From: Amphritea pacifica
GTDB taxonomy: Bacteria; Pseudomonadota; Gammaproteobacteria; Pseudomonadales; Balneatricaceae
NCBI RefSeq assembly: GCF_016924145.1
Contig: NZ_JAFFZO010000021.1
Location: 1 to 64,000 of the forward strand
Direction: 5' to 3'
Length of the DNA: 64,000 bases
This document shows, piece by piece, positions 1 to 7,868 of the stretch. The notes under the pieces are model-generated. The model searched no databases and was not told the DNA's origin. It saw only the letters and a list, made by a program, of their open reading frames with translations. Made by a program: the position numbers and the translations under genes. Position 1 is the stretch's first letter, and each line of letters begins with the position of its first letter.

Positions 1-121
1 GTTACTCACCCGTCCGCCGCTCGTCAGCAAAGTAGCAAGCTACTCTCTGTTACCGCTCGACTTGCATGTGTTAAGCCTGCCGCCAGCGTTCAATCTGAGC
101 CATGATCAAACTCTTCAGTTT
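1..121 (-). rRNA. rrs: 16S ribosomal RNA, 5' end (partial)
   Basis: The reverse complement carries the universal 5' end of bacterial 16S rRNA: AGAGTTTGATCATGGCTCAG, then the ACGCTGGCGGCAGGC block and the V1 hairpin, up to GACGGGTGAGTAAC at the window edge. The mature 5' end is placed at about 121 by comparison with E. coli (AAATTGAAGAG there, AAACTGAAGAG here). Only about 120 nt are present; the gene continues off the left edge. It is transcribed leftward from the two promoters at 367-394 and 565-592. Confidence 0.97.
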
Positions 122-277
122 TAATCAAAATATGTCGGAAATTGACATATATAAATCTAGCTCAAAGTATTAAACAACTTGCAAATACACTTAAATGAAT
201 TTACTTGGTGTCGCTTACTTTGATAAAGCTTTTGTGCTTCATCTCAACAAGCGCCCACACGAATTATCTGATCTGTC

Positions 278-289
278 TGTTAAAGAGCG
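278..289 (-). promoter_or_regulatory. rrn leader boxA antitermination site
   Basis: The leftward strand reads CGCTCTTTAACA, one base from the boxA consensus TGCTCTTTAACA, at which NusB-S10 loads for rRNA antitermination. It lies about 155 nt upstream of the mature 16S 5' end and downstream of both promoters, where boxA is expected in an rrn leader. Confidence 0.8.
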
Positions 290-366
290 TTGCTTGAAAA
301 TGAGGGCTGAATTCTTCAGCCGCTTTGCTAAAGCTATTCGCTTCCGCCGTCTCAAGCGAGGTGCGT

Positions 367-394
367 ATTCTACTCAACACCCCGGTGAAGTCAA
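367..394 (-). promoter_or_regulatory. rrn P2 promoter
   Basis: On the leftward strand TTGACT (394-389) and TAGAAT (372-367) are separated by 16 bp and followed by a GC-containing discriminator, the typical design of stringently controlled rRNA promoters. It is the promoter nearer to 16S. The start region carries a 13-bp block (349-361) that is identical at P1. Confidence 0.85.
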
Positions 395-564
395 CCATTT
401 TGTTTGAGAATTTTAACGAAATTTTCAAACCGTCTGATCCGCTTCCTGTTTTGTTTATCGCCACCTGAAAAACCGTGTAAACACTGATTTATCAAGGCGT
501 TAAACTCAACAGCCTCACCTGTTTCAGTGACCGTTTCCGATGCCTGTCTCAAGCGAGGAAGCGC

Positions 565-592
565 ATTCTACCGCCGTCGGCAGAGGAGTCAA
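565..592 (-). promoter_or_regulatory. rrn P1 promoter
   Basis: TTGACT (592-587) and TAGAAT (570-565) on the leftward strand, again with a 16-bp spacer, then GCGCTT as discriminator. Directly upstream (about 600-650) is DNA with A- and T-tracts suitable as an UP element and for Fis binding. The 13-bp start-site block at 546-558 matches the one at P2. P1 lies 198 bp upstream of P2. Confidence 0.85.
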
Positions 593-651
593 CAGGGGGA
601 GCACGAAAAAGTTAAGAATATTTGAAAAACATCGAAGTTTTTAAGACCGAG

Positions 652-702
652 TGGCTAGAACGCGGCTTCGCCGCTGCCAGACGTCGCTTCGCGACTTGCT
701 AG
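652..702 (+). repeat. Hairpin-rich repeat, copy A
   Basis: Two short perfect hairpins, GCGGCTTCGCCGC and GTCGCTTCGCGAC, are separated by TGCCAGAC and flanked by TGGCTAGAAC and TTGCTAG. The same flanking words recur in inverted orientation at 831-881 with different hairpin stems. It looks like a modular REP-like element; no protein is encoded. Function unknown. Confidence 0.6.
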
Positions 703-782
703 TCGCTAGGAGAGCCTTCTTTATGGGGTTGTGAAAGCCCACGTTGTAAGCGAGTCTGTAGAATAAAATCTCTTAGACCCTA

Positions 783-815
783 AACATAAAACCGCCTCGC
801 GGCGGTTTTATGTTT
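783..815. terminator. Symmetric terminator downstream of the TAXI receptor gene
   Basis: ACCGCC-TCGC-GGCGGT hairpin flanked by A-rich DNA on one side and T-rich DNA on the other, so it can act in both directions. On the leftward strand it follows the TAXI receptor gene by about 100 bp and insulates the rrn operon from it. Confidence 0.75.
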
Positions 816-830
816 TGTCTTGGCTTTTTC

Positions 831-881
831 TAGCAGGAAACGCAGTTTCCGTTCTAACCACTAGCAAGCGAAGCGTCTGGC
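831..881 (-). repeat. Hairpin-rich repeat, copy B (inverted)
   Basis: Read leftward it contains GCCAGAC-GCTTCGC-TTGCTAG, then TGGTTAGAAC and the hairpin GGAAACTGCGTTTCC. These are the same words as copy A at 652-702 in a different module order. A third TTCGC-type unit follows at about 890-902. It lies between the TAXI receptor stop codon and its terminator, so it is probably transcribed in that 3' UTR. Confidence 0.55.
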
Positions 882-912
882 TCCTGATTAAGCGAAGCGT
901 CAGTCTGATGAC

Positions 913-1902
913 TTACTTCATCATGCCGGTTTCTTGCAGATATTTTATCGTGCCTTGATGAAAAGGTATGTCACCAGTCGTCTGGAGCATATCTTCTTTT
1001 TTCAGGTTTGCAAAAGCCGGATGGAGTTTCCGGAAAATATCAAAATTTTCGAACACCTCTTTCACTACCTGGTGTACCACCTCTTCTGAAGTATCAGTTG
1101 ACGAGACCAGGATACTCTCAACGCCAAAACTCTTCGTTTCCTGATCATTACCACGGTAGAGTCCGCCAGGTATTGTCGCATGCTGATAATAACTGTTATC
1201 TGCAACCAGCTTATCAACGGCGGGCCCCGTTACATCAACCAGCACACTATCACAGGAGGTTGTTGCTTCTTTAATCGCGCCACTGGGATGACCTATCATA
1301 TAGATCATGACATCAATATCGCCTGCGCAGAGTGCACTGGCCTGCGCTGATGCATTCAGTTCAGCGGCGAGGGCAAAATCCGCTTTTGTCCAGCCCAGGG
1401 CTTTCATCAGCGCTTCCAGCGTACCGCGCTGTCCTGTTCCGGGCACCCCCATGTTAACTTTTTTGCCTTTTATATCAGCAATCGTTTTGATACCACTGTC
1501 GGCGCGGGCGACCACGGTAAAGGGTTCAGAGTGGAGAGAAAACACAACTCTCAGGTCCTTATCGGGTCCTGCTTTAGCAAATTTATCACTGCCGGTATAG
1601 GCCTGATACAACGAATCTGACTGGGCTATACCGAAGTTAATATCGCGACTAGCTAACAGCTCCAGGTTTGCACCGGAACCTGCCGTACTTTCTGTTGAGC
1701 AGCGAATACCATGCTCTGAACGGCTTTTGTTCACCAGACGACAAATGGCCCCACCGGTCGGGTAATACACGCCGGTAACACCACCGGTACCAATGGTAAC
1801 AACCTCTTTCACCGGAACAGGATCACCAGCGAACGCTCCTACAGATGCCACGCACGCCCCCAGAGCGATAACCAGGGAGGTTATTGTGTTGCGAAAAGCC
1901 AT
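913..1902 (-). CDS. TAXI-family TRAP transporter solute-binding protein
   Basis: Periplasmic receptor of a tripartite ATP-independent transporter of the TAXI class. The 329-residue protein starts with a Sec signal peptide (about 1-25, cleavage after AFA). Family-typical TIGTGGVTGVYYPTGGAIC follows near residues 36-54, and the rest is a two-lobed periplasmic binding fold. The ATG is preceded by AAGGAG at good spacing. No DctQM-like fused permease lies beside it, so within this window the receptor is an orphan and must pair with a permease encoded elsewhere. The substrate cannot be told from sequence; characterised TAXI receptors bind carboxylates such as glutamate or 2-oxoglutarate. The gene ends toward the rrn promoters, with a terminator between. 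Confidence 0.9.
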   Translation of the reverse strand: MAFRNTITSLVIALGACVASVGAFAGDPVPVKEVVTIGTGGVTGVYYPTGGAICRLVNKSRSEHGIRCSTESTAGSGANLELLASRDINFGIAQSDSLYQAYTGSDKFAKAGPDKDLRVVFSLHSEPFTVVARADSGIKTIADIKGKKVNMGVPGTGQRGTLEALMKALGWTKADFALAAELNASAQASALCAGDIDVMIYMIGHPSGAIKEATTSCDSVLVDVTGPAVDKLVADNSYYQHATIPGGLYRGNDQETKSFGVESILVSSTDTSEEVVHQVVKEVFENFDIFRKLHPAFANLKKEDMLQTTGDIPFHQGTIKYLQETGMMK

Positions 1903-2016
1903 ATTCCACTCCTTTGAACTTAGATAAGAAACCGCACAACCTGCCGATTATAACAATAATTGCAGGACATCATATTACAGCGCGTACAGAGACTACAACC
2001 ATGCTGGAACAACAAC

Positions 2017-3786
2017 TTATATAAGCGTTTTCCTGTCAAAGCGACGCAATTTTCGGTATGGGAACAGATCGATGATCGCTCCCCCTCTTACCTGAGTCTG
2101 CATATTTACCCACCATTGAGGATCTAGCAGATCTCCATGGAGCTGGTTAAACAACCCACGCACCCGGCGATCACAGGCGGTTAATAATGAAAACTCCTCG
2201 GGGAAAACATCATTTTCGGCAACCGAATACCATGGTTCGGCTGCCAGCTCCTGTTCCGGATAAAGCGGTTCGGGAATGGAGCGAAAATTACACTCGGTCA
2301 GATAGCTGATCTCATCATAATCATAAAATACCACTCGCCCATGGCGGGTAACGCCGAAGTTTTTAAACAGCATGTCACCGGCAAAAATATTCGCCGCTGC
2401 CAGCTCTTTAATACACTTACCAAACTCATTAATTGCCAGAAACACTGCCTGTTCATTATCCTGTCGCAACATCTCATCAAGATAGATATTCAGCGGGATC
2501 ATCCTGCGCTCGGTCCACAGATGTTTAATCACCACTTCATCAGCATCGATATCAACCGATGCCGCAGCAACCTGTTTCAACTCTGCTAACAGGGTGTCTG
2601 AAAACCGCTTTCTGGGGAGTGTCAGATTCACGAACTCCTGTGTATCCGCCATTCTACCGGCCCTGTCATGCCTTTTTACCAATTGATACTTAGCGATAAC
2701 CCCCTCTCTGGTGATCTGTTTTGCCGCTGCAAAGCGATCTTTGATTATTTTGAACACCACAGGATACGATGGCAGGGTAAATACCGTCATCACCATCCCT
2801 TTGGTACCCGGCGCAACTTCAAACTGATCTGAGGTCTGCTCCATATGAGCCATGAAATCACGATAAAACTCAGCTTTACCCTGTTTATAAAAACCAATTG
2901 AGTTATAAAGCTCTGCAATAGACTTCATCGGTATCAGTGAATGCAAAAAGCAGATAAATTCTGCCGGCACATCGACATCCACAAGAAAGTATGTGCGGGT
3001 AAAGCTGAATACAATTGATACATCATTCTCATCTGTCAGGGCGGTATCAATATAGACCGCGCCATGCTCATTATTCAGAATGGGCAAAATAAATGGCAGC
3101 GAATGATGGTTAAACTGAACCCGGCCGACAATGTAAGCCCCTTTGTTGCGGTAAAAAATGGCTTGAATCACTTCGATTACGGTGTTTTCATCCGCAACTA
3201 TATCGGCAGCAATATGGGCCCGGATATAACGCAGCAGGTTTCGTATATCCCTGCGTTTATTTTCCCAGGGGATGGCAAACTGATAATCATCCATTAACTG
3301 GTTGATGACGTTTATAAGACCCTTTTTCAGAGTATATCGGCGATAGATCTGACCAGTATTGAGTGATCCGTGCTGCGAGGGTCTCTTCACTGTTGAGCTG
3401 ATAAACATCAGTTGATCTGTTATTTGCCGGTGACCAAACAGCGCACAATAAACTGAGTTATAAAATGTTTCACTCAGATCAGCATCATCACGGGCGACTA
3501 TCAGACTCAGATAGCAGGCTTTAACGGCACCCCAAAGCGCACTCTCAGCGTTATCCCTGATTGCGGCACTGATCTGCCTGCTAACCCGCTCAACCATGGC
3601 ACCGTAAAGGTCGATTCGTTCCACAGACAGACATTGGATAGCAGGCCAGTCCGCAGCTTCGAAACAGGGCCGGGCCTGAAGGGTGATCGCTTTGAACTGT
3701 TTGCGGTAATCAGTAAAGCCATCCAGTATCAACAGGGCTATCAACTCGGCATCACGTTGTTTCATGTTTTCTGCTTGCGCTGTCAT
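2017..3786 (-). CDS. aceK: Isocitrate dehydrogenase kinase/phosphatase
   Basis: AceK phosphorylates and dephosphorylates isocitrate dehydrogenase and so sets the split between the TCA cycle and the glyoxylate bypass. From the ATG at 3786 the protein has 589 residues (E. coli about 578) and opens with the expected LLILDGFTDY region. The ATP-binding loop APGTKGMVM is at about 325-333, a nucleotide-binding lysine in VVFKIIKD at about 346, and the catalytic-loop GDMLFKNFGV (Asp 471, Asn 476) and metal-binding YDYDE (489-493) are all present. The reading frame stays open a further 147 codons upstream, but that part runs through the divergent pfkA start and has no family similarity. The usual aceBA partners are absent; the neighbour is pfkA. 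Confidence 0.95.
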   Translation of the reverse strand: MTAQAENMKQRDAELIALLILDGFTDYRKQFKAITLQARPCFEAADWPAIQCLSVERIDLYGAMVERVSRQISAAIRDNAESALWGAVKACYLSLIVARDDADLSETFYNSVYCALFGHRQITDQLMFISSTVKRPSQHGSLNTGQIYRRYTLKKGLINVINQLMDDYQFAIPWENKRRDIRNLLRYIRAHIAADIVADENTVIEVIQAIFYRNKGAYIVGRVQFNHHSLPFILPILNNEHGAVYIDTALTDENDVSIVFSFTRTYFLVDVDVPAEFICFLHSLIPMKSIAELYNSIGFYKQGKAEFYRDFMAHMEQTSDQFEVAPGTKGMVMTVFTLPSYPVVFKIIKDRFAAAKQITREGVIAKYQLVKRHDRAGRMADTQEFVNLTLPRKRFSDTLLAELKQVAAASVDIDADEVVIKHLWTERRMIPLNIYLDEMLRQDNEQAVFLAINEFGKCIKELAAANIFAGDMLFKNFGVTRHGRVVFYDYDEISYLTECNFRSIPEPLYPEQELAAEPWYSVAENDVFPEEFSLLTACDRRVRGLFNQLHGDLLDPQWWVNMQTQVRGGAIIDLFPYRKLRRFDRKTLI

Positions 3787-3912
3787 CTCTATATTATTTA
3801 GCAGCAATTGCCTCGGCTTACCATACTCCAGGTAAAAAGGTTTGGAAAAACAGTTGTCTAATTCCGTTATCTGCTTAATATTGAAAGGCATTATCATTTT
3901 CGGAATCACTCT

Positions 3913-4917
3913 ATGTATCGCCTTCCCAGCCTGAAGAAAAACACCCGTATCAACGCGATTGCCGTCATGACCAGCGGAGGCGATTCCCCCGGGATGAATC
4001 CGGCCATTCGCAGTGTCACCCGGGCAGCACTCAACCAGGGTATCAGGGTATTTGGTATCAACCGGGGTTACAGCGGCCTGATAATCGGTGATTTCACTGA
4101 ACTGAAGAGTGGTGATGTTTCTAATATTGTTCAGCGCGGCGGTACCATTCTTAAAAGTGATCGTTGTGAAGCGTTTAAAGATCCGGCGGTTCGCCACCAG
4201 GCAGGGGAGATTCTCAAAGAACATCATATCGGTGGTCTGATCGTCATCGGAGGAGATGGCTCATTAACCGGAGCACACCTGCTGACCCATGAAACCGGTA
4301 TCCCGGTGATCGGTTTACCCGGCACCATTGATAATGATATCTACGGCACCGAGGATACGATCGGTTTTGATACCGCCCTGAATACGGCGCTGGAAGCGAT
4401 TGATAAGATTCGTGATACCGCCATTTCCCATGAACGGATCTTTCTCGTTGAGGTGATGGGCCGCAATTCCGGCCACATAGCCTCTCAGGTCGGCGTGGCA
4501 TGCGGGGCTGAGATGATTATTGTGCCCGAGATCGATTTTAAACTTGAGGCGTTGTGTTTCTCTCTTGCCAGCCAGCGGGCAGAAGGCCATGGCAGCAGCG
4601 GCATTATCGTTGTTGCCGAGGGCCCGAAACCCGGCCTGACCTATCGGCTTGCCAATCAGTTGGAAGCCCAGGGTGAAAAACCCGGGGTCTGTATTCTGGG
4701 GCATATACAACGGGGCGGCAGACCAACAGGTCACGACAGAGTGTTGGCGTCCTGCCTTGGAGCGGCGTCAGTCACTTACCTGCTGGCGGGATTCACTGAC
4801 GTTATGATCGGCATGATCGACAGTAAAATCACGGCAACCCCCTTACTGGATATTATGGAGAAGCGGAAACCGCTCAATCCACAACTGGTTGAACTGGCTC
4901 AGCTACTGCATAAATAA
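3913..4917 (+). CDS. pfkA: ATP-dependent 6-phosphofructokinase
   Basis: Converts fructose 6-phosphate to fructose 1,6-bisphosphate in glycolysis. At 334 residues it matches the short bacterial PFK-A family. TSGGDSPGMN (20-29) is the phosphate-binding loop. GGDGS (113-117) has the second glycine that marks ATP rather than pyrophosphate use. GTIDND (137-142) carries the catalytic Asp 140, and the MGRNSGH and GHIQRGG substrate motifs follow. It is divergent from aceK across 126 bp, so the two may share a control region. Many pseudomonads lack this enzyme, so its presence implies a complete Embden-Meyerhof route here. An N-terminal extension of about 11 residues precedes the core. Confidence 0.94.
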   Translation: MYRLPSLKKNTRINAIAVMTSGGDSPGMNPAIRSVTRAALNQGIRVFGINRGYSGLIIGDFTELKSGDVSNIVQRGGTILKSDRCEAFKDPAVRHQAGEILKEHHIGGLIVIGGDGSLTGAHLLTHETGIPVIGLPGTIDNDIYGTEDTIGFDTALNTALEAIDKIRDTAISHERIFLVEVMGRNSGHIASQVGVACGAEMIIVPEIDFKLEALCFSLASQRAEGHGSSGIIVVAEGPKPGLTYRLANQLEAQGEKPGVCILGHIQRGGRPTGHDRVLASCLGAASVTYLLAGFTDVMIGMIDSKITATPLLDIMEKRKPLNPQLVELAQLLHK

Positions 4918-4936
4918 GTGGGAGTCAGAACAACGG

Positions 4937-5671
4937 TTACCGGGTTGCCTGACAAAAATCATCAGGGATCCGGTCTGTAAACGCCTGAATCAGATCCGGC
5001 AACAGCACTTCGGCACTGATGCCGGACAAACTCTGGGCGTCACTGTTGAGCGCCTCAAGCGCGCTACCCTGCTCAGGCTTATCCACAACGACTGAACTGA
5101 GCTGCTGCCAGTCACAGGGGCTCAGATGTAACCCGCTGACCAGCGCCACGCCTTTCCGCTTACGTATCTGTGCCAGCCCAACCAGTTTACGACCATCTTC
5201 GCTGACGACCTCGCCATGGGACAGCGAGGCATAACAAGCCCATTTCAGATTCTGTTCCTGACTAATGGTTTTGGACCGGTCGATCATCGCCTGATCAACC
5301 CCCTTACAGGGAACATTGCAGGCTCTCAGCGCAGCGATCCAGATCTGCTCCAGCCAGGAAAAAATTTCAATAATATTTTGCTTTGCTACTGGGTGTTCCG
5401 GCGGAATAAACACGGTGACACTAAGCATCCAGGGACCAGCCAACACAGCCCCCCCCCCTGAACGCCGGCGAATCATGGCGAAACCTGCCGCTTCGGAACG
5501 GCGCATCTGCCCCTCGTCAGGCCGTTGAGAACAGCCCATAATAACCGCCGCACGATCATACTGCCAGAACAGTACCTGAGGCTTTTCCACCCCTGCTTCA
5601 AGAATTTCACTGATGCGTTGTTGCTCATCTGGCATTGAACCGCTTACCAGAGACTGTAGACTGCTTACCAT
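4937..5671 (-). CDS. Lipoate-protein ligase/octanoyltransferase family protein
   Basis: Member of the biotin/lipoate A/B protein ligase fold, 244 residues, lacking the C-terminal accessory domain of long LplA. The signature RRRSGGGAV lies at about 68-76 and the acyl-binding lysine in GRKLVGLAQ at about 162. A cysteine at about 146 in the KWACYASLSHGEV stretch sits where LipM-type octanoyltransferases have their catalytic Cys, so an acyl-transfer role is as plausible as ATP-dependent ligation. Start ATG follows GGGGGAAATA. The GGG of the signature is encoded by a run of ten G (5449-5458 on the plus strand as C), a possible slippage site. It is monocistronic, convergent with pfkA. Confidence 0.8.
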   Translation of the reverse strand: MVSSLQSLVSGSMPDEQQRISEILEAGVEKPQVLFWQYDRAAVIMGCSQRPDEGQMRRSEAAGFAMIRRRSGGGAVLAGPWMLSVTVFIPPEHPVAKQNIIEIFSWLEQIWIAALRACNVPCKGVDQAMIDRSKTISQEQNLKWACYASLSHGEVVSEDGRKLVGLAQIRKRKGVALVSGLHLSPCDWQQLSSVVVDKPEQGSALEALNSDAQSLSGISAEVLLPDLIQAFTDRIPDDFCQATR

Positions 5672-5763
5672 TATTTCCCCCGAAGATCAGAGGCAGGAAG
5701 ATTAACCTATCTATCCCCCTGGGAAAACCATTATCATGCGACGATCAGTAAGGAACGACGCCG

Positions 5764-6903
5764 ATGCAGACAGAGTTTATCGATATATATCAACAGGCAC
5801 TTATCAGTCATGGTTATCAGCATGACCCGGCTCAGTTGCGATTGGTTGAAGCGCTTAATCCTGTTTACACGTCACTGATATCAGGCCGCCACCGAGCCGG
5901 TGATTCAGCAGGCATCTATATCTGGGGCCCTGTCGGTCGTGGCAAAACCTTTCTGATGGACCTGATGTTTGCGCATCTGCCCGATAAGATCTGCCTGCGC
6001 CTGCACTTTCACCGCTTTATGGCACAGACCCACCAGCAACTGACTGTGCTGCAGGGTAAACCAGACCCACTGGAACTGATCGCCCAAAAACTGGCCCGCC
6101 AATACCAACTGATCTGTTTTGATGAGTTTTTCCTTAATGATATTGCCGATGCGATGATTCTGGGCAAGCTGTTCAGGTCATTACTCAAGCGTGGCGTTCG
6201 CCTGATCACCACCTCCAATCGTCCACCGGAAAAGCTCTGCAAAGATCCACTATTTGAGGACCGGGTCAGACCGATTATTGCGATGATCAACCAGCAGATG
6301 CGGGTGTTTAACCTGGCAGGAGAAACGGATCATCGTTTACGCTCCCTGACTCCCTCCCCCTGTATATTTCATTCAAACGATACTGATGCTGAGCGGCAGC
6401 TGACAAAACTCTACACCTCCATCAGTAGCAACCTGCCCCGTGCAGATGAGGTGATTGTGATGCAACGGCCCATACCCGCTAAGGCAGTGAGCCCCGAATG
6501 TGTCTGGTTTGACTTTGAACATATCTGCATGGGCGCCCGCAGCCAGATGGACTACATCGAACTGGCGAACCGCTTCAGCCATATCTTTGTCAGCCAGGTC
6601 CCCTTGCTGGGAAGCCGCAGCACAGAACAGATAAAAGCCCGGGGTACAGAAGATGGCAGCGAAGCGGTCAAAGCAGGAGAACGGCAGGTATTACTGGGCA
6701 GTATGGATGATCCGGCACGACGCTTTATCAGCCTGGTCGATGAACTCTATGACCGGGGAGTGAACCTGTTTCTGAGTGTAGAGGTCCCCCTGGAAAAACT
6801 CTATATGGAGGGTAGTCTGGTATTTGAGTTTGCCAGAACCTACAGCCGTCTGACCGAGATGCAGTCGTGGGAATATCAACAACGCCAGCCCAATGACCGA
6901 TAA
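5764..6903 (+). CDS. zapE: Cell division protein ZapE (AFG1-like ATPase)
   Basis: AAA-type P-loop ATPase of the AFG1/ZapE family; in E. coli ZapE associates with FtsZ at the constricting ring. The 379 residues (E. coli 375) contain the Walker A GPVGRGKT at 55-62, the following FLMDLMF helix, the Walker B LICFDEFF at about 115-122 and the sensor-like LITTSNRPPEKL at about 144-155. The C-terminal SYSRLTEMQS-type region, here RTYSRLTEMQS, is also family-typical. Start ATG at 5764 gives the normal N terminus. It is divergent from the lipoate-ligase-like gene and monocistronic. Confidence 0.92.
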   Translation: MQTEFIDIYQQALISHGYQHDPAQLRLVEALNPVYTSLISGRHRAGDSAGIYIWGPVGRGKTFLMDLMFAHLPDKICLRLHFHRFMAQTHQQLTVLQGKPDPLELIAQKLARQYQLICFDEFFLNDIADAMILGKLFRSLLKRGVRLITTSNRPPEKLCKDPLFEDRVRPIIAMINQQMRVFNLAGETDHRLRSLTPSPCIFHSNDTDAERQLTKLYTSISSNLPRADEVIVMQRPIPAKAVSPECVWFDFEHICMGARSQMDYIELANRFSHIFVSQVPLLGSRSTEQIKARGTEDGSEAVKAGERQVLLGSMDDPARRFISLVDELYDRGVNLFLSVEVPLEKLYMEGSLVFEFARTYSRLTEMQSWEYQQRQPNDR

Positions 6904-6940
6904 TCGCGCTACACTGTGGATGACTTAGCTTGCAGGTCGC

Positions 6941-7177
6941 TTAATGAAGATCGGCGTCTATGACTAGTTTGCCCAGTTCAAAGCATTGACGAATCGCTTC
7001 ATCTTCTGAGGCAGCGATAACCTGATTTTCTGGCACCGTTTCAAGCTCTCCGGCGTTATGGAAAATCGTATCCTTAAGATCCCTGTGATAAATTTTAGGT
7101 TCCAGTGTCCAACGGTTATGCCCCATATGCCTGACCAGAGCAGTAATACGGTAATCACCATAGTCAATCTGATTCAT
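6941..7177 (-). CDS. Small protein of unknown function
   Basis: I do not recognise this 78-residue soluble protein. The start is set at the ATG at 7177, which has GGAGG six bases upstream; an in-frame TTG directly before it would leave no proper spacing. The first half is rich in aromatic and basic residues (YRITALVRHMGHNRW), while the second half is acidic, ending in a SEDEAIRQCFELGKLVID helix. No signal peptide or membrane segment is seen. The strong ribosome binding site and ordinary codon use argue that it is a real gene. It is divergent from the DUF502 gene. Confidence 0.65.
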   Translation of the reverse strand: MNQIDYGDYRITALVRHMGHNRWTLEPKIYHRDLKDTIFHNAGELETVPENQVIAASEDEAIRQCFELGKLVIDADLH

Positions 7178-7262
7178 CAAACACCTCCGACATCAAATGA
7201 TGCATGAGGGTAATTATAGCCGAGCAGTCTGAAGTAACAGACGTTCAACAGGAATAATTTTC

Positions 7263-7868
7263 ATGAAAACTGCGTTGCGTTTTTTCTTTCAGGGATTATT
7301 GATACTGCTGCCTTTTGTGCTGACTATCTACCTGGTATTTCTCATTTTCACCGCATTGGATGAAACACTTTTTTCAGCGGTCGGCTCTTTGATCGGCTAT
7401 TTTATTCCGGGATTACAACCCGGCCTGACGGAAACCCTGCTGGGTATCCTGCTGACGGTCATCATCATTATTCTCACCGGGATTGCCGGGTCGCTCTACC
7501 TCACCCGCTTTCTGATGAATATTATCGGCTCACTGATGGACCGTATCCCAGTAGTAAAGCTGTTATATAACTCTCTGAAAGATCTGTTCCAGGCACTGTT
7601 AGGTGACCAGAAAAGTTTCGACAAGCCGGTGATGGTCTTCCTGAACAAAGAGAAAACCATCAAAGTAATGGGCTTCCTGACCTGCGAAGATCTCGACAGC
7701 TTCGGCCTCAGCGAGGATGTTGCCGTCTATCTGCCCGACTCTTACAACTTCTCCGGCAACCTGATTATCGTCCCCAGAGAACAGATTATCCCACTCGACG
7801 TCAGTGCCGGAAAAGTCACCACCTTTATCGTCAGTGGCGGGGTATCCACCACTGAAAAATCAGCTTAA
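7263..7868 (+). CDS. DUF502 family inner-membrane protein
   Basis: A 201-residue membrane protein with two long hydrophobic segments at about 7-31 and 58-83. A cytoplasmic or periplasmic domain follows that contains the family-typical IPVVKLLYNSLKDLFQAL and VMVFLNKEKTIKVMGFLT stretches. Its biochemical role is not established. Start ATG follows AGGAATAATTTTC. The last four bases overlap the 3' end of the convergent hydrolase gene. Confidence 0.85.
   Translation: MKTALRFFFQGLLILLPFVLTIYLVFLIFTALDETLFSAVGSLIGYFIPGLQPGLTETLLGILLTVIIIILTGIAGSLYLTRFLMNIIGSLMDRIPVVKLLYNSLKDLFQALLGDQKSFDKPVMVFLNKEKTIKVMGFLTCEDLDSFGLSEDVAVYLPDSYNFSGNLIIVPREQIIPLDVSAGKVTTFIVSGGVSTTEKSA

Noticed and set aside
195-464. 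Two short open frames in the rrn leader
   Set aside because: They overlap boxA and the P2 promoter; no coding signal.
3787-4227. N-terminal extension of aceK by 147 codons
   Set aside because: Overlaps the divergent pfkA start and has no similarity to AceK; ATG 3786 gives the normal protein length.
5449-5458. Frameshift in the lipoate-ligase-like gene at the homopolymer
   Set aside because: As given, the frame is intact and encodes the conserved SGGGAV motif, so no pseudogene is called.
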